A DNA stretch of 7,434 nt from an uncultured Clostridiaceae bacterium (GTDB lineage: Bacteria > Bacillota > Clostridia > Lachnospirales > Lachnospiraceae): NCBI GenBank assembly GCA_949948825.1, contig CATLIJ010000117.1, forward strand, positions 1-7,434, in the 5' to 3' direction. The first letter of the stretch is position 1; each line of letters starts with the position of its first letter. The notes under the pieces were generated by a model that had not been told where the DNA came from, made no database searches, and saw only the letters and a list, made by a program, of their open reading frames with translations. Shown here piece after piece: positions 1 through 5,663 of the stretch. The position numbers and the translations under genes were made by a program.

Positions 1-567
1 CACCTCCAGGTAAAACGGTTCGGAGTGAAAAATCTGCGCCTCATGGAAATACCTGCCAAAAAGAACCGGCTCAATCCGTTCTAAAACATCCGGATCACCT
101 GTAAGAACACACTGATTCACCTCCAGTTTCTCCTCTGCTCCCAGGTTTTTACGATACTCTATAGGCATTTGGCTGATGGTTGCTTCAAACTTCAAATATT
201 TGTCAGGAGCAGTCCCTGCTAAAATCACACCGGCTCCATAGGCAGCCATGCCAACGCCATACTCCAGCGCATCCCTCCATAGCCTTTTGGGAATATGCGC
301 AGGCAAACGCCGCTCAAAAATACAGGCTTCCGTCCCCAGGTGAATGATTTTCCCGCCGTTGAAGGCCAAAATATAGCTGTCAAACCGATCCATCTGCAAT
401 TTCCTGGCTATGGGATAAATCCCTTCCGGCGGCCTTCCCGAAGCCAGGACTACCCTTACCCCCTGTTCCTGCACCCGGATCACTTCCCCGCATGTCCTGG
501 CCATTACCTCTTTCCCGGAATTTGTCACTGTCCCGTCAATATCCAGAACCAGAAGTTCATAATTCAT
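1..567 (-). CDS. Cof-type HAD-IIB family hydrolase (C-terminus cut off by window edge)
   Basis: The frame is open from the ATG at 567-565 to the left window edge, giving the first 189 residues of a protein that in this family usually runs to about 260-290. HAD motif I, DIDGT, is at residues 9-13, with nucleophile Asp9 and acid/base Asp11. Motif II is LASGRP with Ser43. An FNGGKI segment near residue 74 is typical of the transition to the C2 cap of the Cof/HAD-IIB subfamily. Motifs III and IV (Lys and the Mg-binding acidic pair) would lie outside the window. Family members are cytoplasmic Mg-dependent phosphatases of sugar phosphates, nucleotides or flavin/PLP-type phosphoesters; the substrate here is unknown. 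The gene starts 13 nt after the dsdA stop, and its GGGAG ribosome binding site (577-581) touches that stop codon, so it is the last visible gene of the operon. A role in dephosphorylating an operon intermediate is inference. Confidence 0.88.
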   Translation of the reverse strand, partial: MNYELLVLDIDGTVTNSGKEVMARTCGEVIRVQEQGVRVVLASGRPPEGIYPIARKLQMDRFDSYILAFNGGKIIHLGTEACIFERRLPAHIPKRLWRDALEYGVGMAAYGAGVILAGTAPDKYLKFEATISQMPIEYRKNLGAEEKLEVNQCVLTGDPDVLERIEPVLFGRYFHEAQIFHSEPFYLEV

Positions 568-580
568 CCGTAAAAACTCC

Positions 581-1903
581 CTAGGATAAGCCCATGGCCA
601 GATATGCCTTTCTCGTCTCCTCCGGCACCATATTCCCCCCGGTGGCCCACGCAATATGCGTCGCATTCTTCATCTGATCCGAAAGCCCTTCCCTTTCTAT
701 ATAATCCCTCAAATCATCGGGACGAATCAGCGCCGCAAAAGAAGCACAGGAGCTTGGTTCAATGAAAATATCCTGACTGTCAAGAAGCCCTCTCATCAAA
801 TCATACAGCTTCTTATCCTCTATGGTGGCAATGCCGGAAAGCACAGGCTCCATAACCCTGCCCACAAACGCAGACGGGCGTCCCACAGCCAGACCGTCTG
901 CATCCGTCCTCCCGTCAATGCCAAAATCCTTCACACACACCTGGTCCTGAAGGCCCGTAGCCATCCCAAAAAGCATACAGCAGGCATGAACCGGCTCTGT
1001 AAAGAAACAATGTACATGATCTCCGTAAATCTGCTTCAGCCCGTAAGTAACCCCGCCGGGAGCGCCTCCAATCCCGCAGGGAATATAAACAAACAGCGGA
1101 TGCTCTCTGTCCACAGCAATACCTTGTGCCTCAATCTGAGCCTTCAGCCTTTCCCCGGCAACACTGTAGCCCAAAAACAGATTCCTGGAATTTTCATCAT
1201 CCACAAAATAGCTTGTCTCATCCTCCTCCGAATTTTTCCGCCCCTGCTCCACAGCCGCACAGTAATCATCTGCGTATTCAATTACCTCCACTCCACGGCT
1301 CCTTAACAAATCCTTTTTCCACTGTTTTGCATCCGCGGACATATGGACAATCACATGAAAGCCCAGCTTTGCGCTCATAATGCCAATACTCATGCCCAGG
1401 TTTCCCGTACTCCCCACCTGTACGGTGTGCTTTCCGAAAAATTCACAAAAACACGGCTCTGCCAGCACACGGTAATTGTCACTCTCTGTTAAAAGTCCGG
1501 CGTCAAAAGCCAGCTCCTCCGCATGCTTAAGCACCTCGTAAATGCCTCCCCTGGCTTTCACCGAACCAGAAATAGGCAGATGGCTGTCCATCTTCAGCAT
1601 CAGGCGTCCCTCTATGCCGGCCCCATAAGCTTTGTTCAAAAAATCCTTCATTTCCGGAATCTCCCGCAGCTCCGACTCAATGATCCCGCCGGTTTCCTCA
1701 AGCTCTCGAAAAACCTCCTGCAGATAAGGGGCAAAGCGCTCCAGCCTGCGCCTCGCATCGTCAATCTGATCCGGCTGGAGAAGGTGAATTTTCTTTTCAC
1801 CCTCTGGAACCTTCTTGTCATTCAGCCAAAATGTCTCTCTCTGCCTGGACGCATCGCCTACGGCAGGAATGGTATCCATATATTTCTCCAGTCCCTTTTT
1901 CAT
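581..1903 (-). CDS. dsdA: D-serine ammonia-lyase (D-serine dehydratase), PLP-dependent
   Basis: The product is a 440-residue, full-length fold-type II PLP enzyme (EC 4.3.1.18) that converts D-serine to pyruvate and ammonia in the cytoplasm. Residues 109-120 carry the LPISGSVKARGG motif, with Lys116 as the expected Schiff-base lysine. The phosphate-binding loop GSTGNLG is at 164-170, PCGIGGAPGG at 275-284, DGLAVGRPS at 336-344, EPSSCAS at 382-388 and ATGGNMVP near the C-terminus. These closely follow E. coli DsdA as I recall it (for example HMSADAKQWKK and FVDDENSR), so this is DsdA rather than the eukaryotic-type DSD or a threonine dehydratase. The ATG directly abuts the upstream TAG (zero gap), and its AGGAG site (1913-1917, 9 nt away) lies inside the transporter gene, indicating translational coupling. 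Pairing with an AGCS transporter and DeoR regulator differs from the enteric dsdC/dsdX/dsdA locus. Confidence 0.96.
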   Translation of the reverse strand: MKKGLEKYMDTIPAVGDASRQRETFWLNDKKVPEGEKKIHLLQPDQIDDARRRLERFAPYLQEVFRELEETGGIIESELREIPEMKDFLNKAYGAGIEGRLMLKMDSHLPISGSVKARGGIYEVLKHAEELAFDAGLLTESDNYRVLAEPCFCEFFGKHTVQVGSTGNLGMSIGIMSAKLGFHVIVHMSADAKQWKKDLLRSRGVEVIEYADDYCAAVEQGRKNSEEDETSYFVDDENSRNLFLGYSVAGERLKAQIEAQGIAVDREHPLFVYIPCGIGGAPGGVTYGLKQIYGDHVHCFFTEPVHACCMLFGMATGLQDQVCVKDFGIDGRTDADGLAVGRPSAFVGRVMEPVLSGIATIEDKKLYDLMRGLLDSQDIFIEPSSCASFAALIRPDDLRDYIEREGLSDQMKNATHIAWATGGNMVPEETRKAYLAMGLS

Positions 1904-3274
1904 CTATGTAATCTCCTCTTCTATTTTCAAATATCCGTTTTCCGGATTCATAAACTCCTTCACTGCTTTTCTCACCTGGGGTCCAAGAAAGAACAGAGCC
2001 GCAATATTCGGCAAAATCAGCAGCCCCAGGGCACAGTCCTGGATATACCAGACCATATCAATACTTCCAAGGCTCCCTAAAAGGATAATCACAGGGAACA
2101 AATATTGATAAGCCCCAGCCAGCCCCGGCTTTTTCAGATAAGTCAGGCTGACATGGCCAAAATACCACTGGCTCATCAGGGAAGTGCCGGCAAACAGGAT
2201 CAGGCTGATATAAATCAGGTACTGCATCCCTGGAAATACACTATGAAAGGCCGCTGCCGCCAAAGTGGACGCATTCTTATGAAATTCATTTACACCGGTG
2301 ATTAAAACCGTAAAGCCTGTGGTGCTGCTGATCACCATAGTATCAATAAACACCTCAATCACTCCATACACCCCCTGGCGGACCGGATGATCCACCTCCG
2401 CGGAAGAATGAAGGACCGCTGCCGACCCCTCCCCCGCTTCATTGGAATACAGCCCTCTTGCCACCCCAAACCGCATTGCTTCCTTTATGGTAATGCCCGC
2501 CACGGCCCCTGCCCCTGCACGAAAAGAAAATGCCTCCTTAAGGATAGAAGCAAGCATAGCCGGTATCTGGCCTGCATGTAAAACCAGCACCAACAGCCCG
2601 CCGGATACATAGAGCCCTGCCATTACAGGAACTACTCTCTGTGCCACCTGCACCAGCCGTTTAAACCCGCCCCGGATGATCAGACTCATCACCCCTGCCA
2701 TCACAATACCAGTCAGAAGAAAGGGCGCATGAAACGCTTCATTCACCACATTGGAAATCGTGTTGGACTGAATCAGCGTCCCGCCGGAATTTTGGATAAA
2801 AAGCAGCACAGCCACAAAAATACCAGCCCTTTTCCAGCCCATGCCATATTCAATATAATACATGGGGCCTCCCGCAATGCCGCCCTTTTCGTCATAGCCG
2901 TGATACCGGACTCCCATGACAATCTCCCCGAACTTGGTAGCCATCCCCAAAAAAGCGGCTGCCCACATCCAGAACAAAGCGCCCGGGCCTCCAGACAAAA
3001 TAGCTGTGGATACGCCTACAATATTGCCGCTTCCCACACAGCTTGCCACAGCCGCGCAAAGCGCCTGATAAGAGGAGCACCTCCTCTGATCCTTTATCTC
3101 CCTTTTTCCTCTGGAAAACCGGAAAAAACCCTTTCGAAAAAGCCATATGCTCCTGATCTGGATGCAGCCGGTCATCACAGTGTAAAATAACCCCAATCCC
3201 AGGAGAGCCGCCAAAAGCCAGTCGCCCCAAAGGAAGTCTGCCAGCATTTTAAACAAATACTCTGTTTTTTCCAT
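1904..3274 (-). CDS. AGCS-family amino acid:cation symporter, probable D-serine or small neutral amino acid importer
   Basis: This 456-residue membrane protein belongs to the alanine or glycine:cation symporter family (SSF54/LeuT-like fold, Na+-coupled). Family hallmarks are GSGNIVGVSTAI (residues 81-92), GGPGALFWMW (95-104), KFGEIVMGVRYH (114-125), GGPMYYIEYGMG (135-146), SNEAGEGSA (277-285) and HPVRQG (296-301), followed by the FIDTMVISSTTGF helix. There are about eleven hydrophobic segments and a short charged cytoplasmic tail. The canonical family motif reads NEAG(M/L)GSAP; here Glu282 and Ala286 replace the hydrophobic residue and the proline, which may reflect a changed substrate. The start follows GAGGA (3282-3286) at 7 nt, and that site overlaps the stop of the phosphodiesterase gene. 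Known members carry alanine (including the D form) and glycine. D-serine as substrate is inferred from the directly adjoining dsdA. Confidence 0.9.
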   Translation of the reverse strand: MEKTEYLFKMLADFLWGDWLLAALLGLGLFYTVMTGCIQIRSIWLFRKGFFRFSRGKREIKDQRRCSSYQALCAAVASCVGSGNIVGVSTAILSGGPGALFWMWAAAFLGMATKFGEIVMGVRYHGYDEKGGIAGGPMYYIEYGMGWKRAGIFVAVLLFIQNSGGTLIQSNTISNVVNEAFHAPFLLTGIVMAGVMSLIIRGGFKRLVQVAQRVVPVMAGLYVSGGLLVLVLHAGQIPAMLASILKEAFSFRAGAGAVAGITIKEAMRFGVARGLYSNEAGEGSAAVLHSSAEVDHPVRQGVYGVIEVFIDTMVISSTTGFTVLITGVNEFHKNASTLAAAAFHSVFPGMQYLIYISLILFAGTSLMSQWYFGHVSLTYLKKPGLAGAYQYLFPVIILLGSLGSIDMVWYIQDCALGLLILPNIAALFFLGPQVRKAVKEFMNPENGYLKIEEEIT

Positions 3275-3284
3275 GGGGCATTCC

Positions 3285-4613
3285 TCATTTCAGCACGTCT
3301 CTGCCCTCTGCATCAGGCAATTCCACCTCCATGATCCCAGCCAGTGTAGGAGCCACGTCAATCAGACGGACATTTTCAAGATTGCCAGGAGCAATGCCCT
3401 TTCCATACAGCATAAAGGATGCCCGCATCTCCGGAAATTCCTCACTGTATCCATGCTGGGCTTTCTGCGTCAGCCGGGTACGGCAGTATTCCCCGTCCAC
3501 ATCATCCCGGATCTCATACCCTTTCTTTGACACAAGCACATATGCCGCGTCCGGGAATCCTCCTCTTTTCTTTGCGCCCTGGCTGTCCACCACTTCCAGA
3601 ATCCCGCTTTCCGGATCTGCCTCCAGACGTTTTAAGATCCCCTCCAAAAGCTGTGCTGCCTCCAAATCCTTTGGATCTGCCAGACGGATCTCTGCCGTTC
3701 CGCCCGCTCTTTGGCTGAAGGCTCTCCAGCCTGACACATTTCCCTCCTCATCCGTCTGGATCAGGCCAGCCTCCTTTAAAAGGACATTGGGAGAAATGTT
3801 GTGGGTGTTGTCCAAAGTCCCATGATCCGACACCACGCAGACCACCAGGCTGCCTCCTGTGATCTCCTCGGCCTCTCCGATCAGTTCTCCCAGCATACCA
3901 TCAATCTTTTCCAGGCTTGCCGCCGCCTCCTTGCTGTAGACACCGTTCTGGTGGGCGCTCTCATCAAAGCTTGCAAAATAGGCAGACAGAAAAAACGGTT
4001 TTTCCCAAATATGAGGCTTTAGCTTATGCCGGAGCATCCACAGCGCCGCCTTCCCCCTCTGAGCATCTCCCTTATCTGAAAGATCCAGGCCGCCTGCATA
4101 TACGCCGATCTCCTGCTCCATGTCTGCAATCAATCCCTGAGGCTTTGCCACCGCATCGATAAATCTGCTGTCAAGCTCACTTCCATCCCACCAAAATTCA
4201 GGTGCAATGTAATCCCCCCTTGCACCTACAGAAGTGGGAAATGCCACGCTTGCCGAGCAATATCCTCCCTCCTTTGCCGCTTCCCACAGTGTCTTTACCT
4301 TATTGTTCGCAAACCAATACCAGGCCCCCTTATGCTCTCCCTTTGGGTCAAAAATTCCGTTATTCACAATCCCATGAACCGCCGGATTGGTCCCAGTAAT
4401 CATACTCTGATGGCACGGGTAAGTAAAGGTGGGGAATACGCTTTTGCTCCCTTCTCTGGCCGTAAGCCCGTTCTCCAAAAAATACCTGGTAATATTGGGA
4501 AGCTTAATTCCTAAACGCTCCTGTTCAAATACAAATTCCGGTTTCAAGGCATCTACGGAAATAAGCAATACGCTTGGCCGTCTGTTTTCCTGATTTTTCA
4601 GTGCAGTCATCAT
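3285..4613 (-). CDS. Type I phosphodiesterase/nucleotide pyrophosphatase-like enzyme, alkaline phosphatase superfamily
   Basis: The product is a 442-residue two-metal phosphoesterase. All ligand positions expected for the NPP/phosphodiesterase family can be located: Asp21 (ISVDALKPE), nucleophile Thr64 within FPTFTYPCH (60-68), Asp217 and His221 (FDESAH), Asp263-His264 (SDHG) and His387 (QHGYS). The segment GTNPAVHGIVNN after the nucleophile and the C-terminal LIDVAPTLAGIM are also typical. There is no signal peptide or transmembrane helix, so it should act in the cytoplasm, unlike secreted alkaline phosphatases. The family hydrolyses phosphodiesters, nucleotide pyrophosphates, phosphonoacetate or phosphomonoesters, and the sequence alone does not choose among these. 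Its first ATG abuts the TAA of the regulator gene (zero gap), with AAGGA (4622-4626) 8 nt upstream; a second ATG follows at once but is less well spaced. Its place between regulator and amino-acid transporter suggests a core catabolic step. Confidence 0.88.
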   Translation of the reverse strand: MMTALKNQENRRPSVLLISVDALKPEFVFEQERLGIKLPNITRYFLENGLTAREGSKSVFPTFTYPCHQSMITGTNPAVHGIVNNGIFDPKGEHKGAWYWFANNKVKTLWEAAKEGGYCSASVAFPTSVGARGDYIAPEFWWDGSELDSRFIDAVAKPQGLIADMEQEIGVYAGGLDLSDKGDAQRGKAALWMLRHKLKPHIWEKPFFLSAYFASFDESAHQNGVYSKEAAASLEKIDGMLGELIGEAEEITGGSLVVCVVSDHGTLDNTHNISPNVLLKEAGLIQTDEEGNVSGWRAFSQRAGGTAEIRLADPKDLEAAQLLEGILKRLEADPESGILEVVDSQGAKKRGGFPDAAYVLVSKKGYEIRDDVDGEYCRTRLTQKAQHGYSEEFPEMRASFMLYGKGIAPGNLENVRLIDVAPTLAGIMEVELPDAEGRDVLK

Positions 4614-5405
4614 TTATTCAGTCCTTTCCTTTGAAATAATCACCCTTACCCCTGCACGCTCAAATGCCTTCACCTGGCTGTCCGAAACGCCGGAATCTGT
4701 AATAACCATGGAAACCGCCTCAATCCCGCACATTTTTACCAGGGAATTATTCCCCATCTTGGAGCTGTCCGCCAGCACAATAGTACGGTCCGCTGCTTCC
4801 ATCATTTTATTCTGCACGGAAATTTCATCCATTCTCTGATACGTGATTCCGCGCTCCACTGATATCCCGCAGGTAGTAAGGAAAAATAAGTCCACATTAA
4901 TCTTAGAGAAAATAAGTGTTGCAACATCTGATACAAATGCCTCCTCATCCGCCCGGTAAACTCCGCCTGTCAAAACCAGTGTAATACCCTCGGCGCCTGC
5001 CAGCTCCTGAGCCACGGCAAAGGAATTTGTAACTACTGTCAAAGAACGAAATCTGGCTTTGACTGCTCTGGCCAGGAAAAGAGACGTTGTTCCGGAATCC
5101 AAAGCAATGGCCTGCCCTTCACTAATATGGTTTACCGCTTCCAGAGCAATAGCCTCTTTGTCAGAAACATTCTCGTCCCGCCTTTTACTGAAGGAAGTAT
5201 AAGTCAAACCTTTGTCTGGAGATGTCTCCCGTTTCATGGCCCCGCCCCGGATGCGCCGGATCATCCCCTTTGCCTCCATTGCTTCCAAATCTCTTCTTAT
5301 GGTCTCTCTGGAGGTCTGCAAAGCATCGCAAAGAGCAATCGTCCTCACACTGCCTTCCCGCTCTACTAAATTATAAATTTCCTCGTATCTCTGTTCTGAT
5401 AACAT
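4614..5405 (-). CDS. DeoR/GlpR-family transcriptional regulator
   Basis: This 263-residue protein has the standard DeoR architecture. Residues 1-57 form an N-terminal winged helix-turn-helix, with recognition helix around TSRETIRRDL (31-40) and the wing RIRGGAM. The C-terminal DeoRC domain has an ISOCOT-type fold that binds phosphorylated sugars or related phosphometabolites. The effector-pocket motifs are present: DSGTT (103-107), TNS (126-128), TGG (146-148) and ADSSKMG (212-218) with Lys216. The usual G-A-N-G-I stretch is TTCGI here (177-181). Family members are mostly repressors released by a phosphorylated inducer. The gene is first in the operon and divergent from the MFS gene, so it probably controls both promoters and itself through the repeated motifs at 5481-5606. 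The start at 5405 is backed by AAGGGA (5415-5420) at 9 nt. The inducer is not identifiable; a phosphorylated intermediate of this pathway is an inference. Confidence 0.94.
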   Translation of the reverse strand: MLSEQRYEEIYNLVEREGSVRTIALCDALQTSRETIRRDLEAMEAKGMIRRIRGGAMKRETSPDKGLTYTSFSKRRDENVSDKEAIALEAVNHISEGQAIALDSGTTSLFLARAVKARFRSLTVVTNSFAVAQELAGAEGITLVLTGGVYRADEEAFVSDVATLIFSKINVDLFFLTTCGISVERGITYQRMDEISVQNKMMEAADRTIVLADSSKMGNNSLVKMCGIEAVSMVITDSGVSDSQVKAFERAGVRVIISKERTE

Positions 5406-5414
5406 TTATTTGAT

Positions 5415-5420
5415 TCCCTT
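5415..5420 (-). promoter_or_regulatory. Ribosome binding site of the deoR-like gene
   Basis: On the minus strand this reads AAGGGA, 9 nt upstream of the ATG at 5405-5403. It decides the start of the regulator gene at residue sequence MLSEQRYEEI, which is the usual N-terminal boundary of DeoR family helix-turn-helix domains. Confidence 0.7.
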
Positions 5421-5424
5421 CTGT

Positions 5425-5437
5425 TTGTCAAATCCAT
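5425..5437 (+). repeat. 13-bp direct repeat TTGTCAAATCCAT, copy 1
   Basis: An identical 13-bp string occurs at 5617-5629. This copy lies in the probable 5' leader of the leftward operon, about 20 nt upstream of the regulator start codon. It could be a second operator type or a target of another regulator; function unknown. Confidence 0.6.
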
Positions 5438-5449
5438 CTTCTGAACATG

Positions 5450-5478
5450 ACTTTAACACACTTTTGCACAAAATGCAA
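5450..5478 (-). promoter_or_regulatory. Candidate promoter for the leftward five-gene operon
   Basis: On the minus strand TTGCAT (5478-5473) is separated by 17 nt from TAAAGT (5455-5450). The -35 matches consensus at three and the -10 at four of six positions, so this would be a moderate sigma-A promoter with a leader of about 40 nt before the regulator ATG. An inverted repeat TTTTG-CA-CAAAA (5462-5473) occupies most of the spacer. No better-spaced pair was found on this strand, but the assignment is tentative. Confidence 0.4.
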
Positions 5479-5480
5479 TA

Positions 5481-5509
5481 TGTAATTTTTAAAAAAACAC
5501 ATAATTACA
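5481..5509. promoter_or_regulatory. Inverted-repeat candidate operator TGTAATT-N15-AATTACA
   Basis: TGTAATT at 5481-5487 and AATTACA at 5503-5509 are perfect reverse complements with centres 22 bp apart, about two helical turns, which suits a regulator dimer or tetramer on one DNA face. The right arm lies inside the 13-bp direct repeat copy at 5501-5513. The site sits just upstream of the candidate leftward promoter. Regulator identity (the adjacent DeoR protein) is inference. Confidence 0.45.
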
Positions 5510-5513
5510 ACTT
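5501..5513 (+). repeat. Candidate operator repeat ATAATTACAACTT, copy 1
   Basis: This 13-bp string is exactly repeated at 5555-5567, and a degenerate version (AAATACAACT) occurs at 5597-5606. Repeats of one motif in a divergent promoter region next to a DeoR-family gene are typical of its operators. In AT-rich DNA chance repeats are possible, but an exact 13-mer 54 bp away is unlikely to be accidental. Confidence 0.5.
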
Positions 5514-5554
5514 CTTTCCTCTAATATACTTTTCAGAATTCCTTATATTTGCAA

Positions 5555-5567
5555 ATAATTACAACTT
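5555..5567 (+). repeat. Candidate operator repeat ATAATTACAACTT, copy 2
   Basis: This is an exact copy of the 5501-5513 motif. It lies 15 bp upstream of the TTGACA box of the MFS promoter, so a protein bound here would abut RNA polymerase. Confidence 0.5.
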
Positions 5568-5582
5568 TTTACACATTTTCGC

Positions 5583-5611
5583 TTGACATTACACACAAAT
5601 ACAACTATACT
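5583..5611 (+). promoter_or_regulatory. Strong sigma-A promoter of the MFS transporter gene
   Basis: TTGACA (5583-5588) is a perfect -35 box, followed by an optimal 17-bp spacer and TATACT (5606-5611), which matches the -10 consensus at five of six positions. Transcription should start near 5618, giving a leader of about 45 nt. Because of this promoter, the TTG at 5583 that opens the reading frame is a promoter element and not the start codon. The degenerate operator motif at 5597-5606 overlaps the spacer and the first base of the -10 box, so repressor binding there would block polymerase. Confidence 0.85.
5597..5606 (+). repeat. Degenerate third operator-like motif AAATACAACT
   Basis: This matches AATTACAACT of the two upstream copies at nine of ten positions and sits between the -35 and -10 boxes of the MFS promoter. 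The TACAACT cores begin at 5506, 5560 and 5600. Its location is what one expects of a repression site, but functional identity is inferred from similarity alone. Confidence 0.4.
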
Positions 5612-5616
5612 GGAAA

Positions 5617-5629
5617 TTGTCAAATCCAT
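5617..5629 (+). repeat. 13-bp direct repeat TTGTCAAATCCAT, copy 2
   Basis: This copy is identical to 5425-5437. It lies at or just after the predicted transcription start of the MFS gene. The two copies, 192 bp apart, lie in the leaders of the two divergent transcripts, in opposite orientation relative to transcription. Confidence 0.6.
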
Positions 5630-5648
5630 TTCACAAAATCCAATAGAA

Positions 5649-5653
5649 CGAGG
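5649..5653 (+). promoter_or_regulatory. Ribosome binding site deciding the MFS start
   Basis: CGAGG lies 10 nt upstream of the ATG at 5664. No Shine-Dalgarno fits the upstream TTG at 5583, which belongs to the -35 box. Confidence 0.6.
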
Positions 5654-5663
5654 TAAAGCCATT

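Larger units (their letters stand above)
5406..5663. other. Divergent intergenic control region
   Basis: These 258 nt separate the starts of the deoR-like and MFS genes. They are clearly richer in A+T than the flanking genes. They contain a strong rightward promoter, a weaker leftward promoter, an exact 13-bp direct repeat with a degenerate third copy, an inverted pair of 7-bp arms and a second, unrelated 13-bp direct repeat. I see no credible small ORF, tRNA or riboswitch-like structure in it. Confidence 0.85.

Noticed and set aside
656..1306. Long plus-strand open frame (216 codons) opposite dsdA
   Set aside because: It lies wholly antisense to a full-length, motif-rich dsdA; its translation is low-complexity in Pro/His/Arg with no family resemblance. 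It is a shadow of the real gene.
2892..3230. Minus-strand open frame (112 codons) inside the AGCS gene
   Set aside because: It is an alternate frame of the N-terminal part of the transporter, whose own frame carries every family motif across the same bases.
3331..3825. Plus-strand frame (164 codons) opposite the phosphodiesterase gene
   Set aside because: It is antisense to conserved catalytic segments and rich in Ser/Pro, as expected of a reverse-strand shadow.
5425..5431. Minus-strand TTGACA (part of TTTGACAAACAG) as a -35 box for the regulator gene
   Set aside because: A 17-bp spacer would put the -10 box on the regulator start codon, leaving no leader for the good AAGGGA ribosome binding site.
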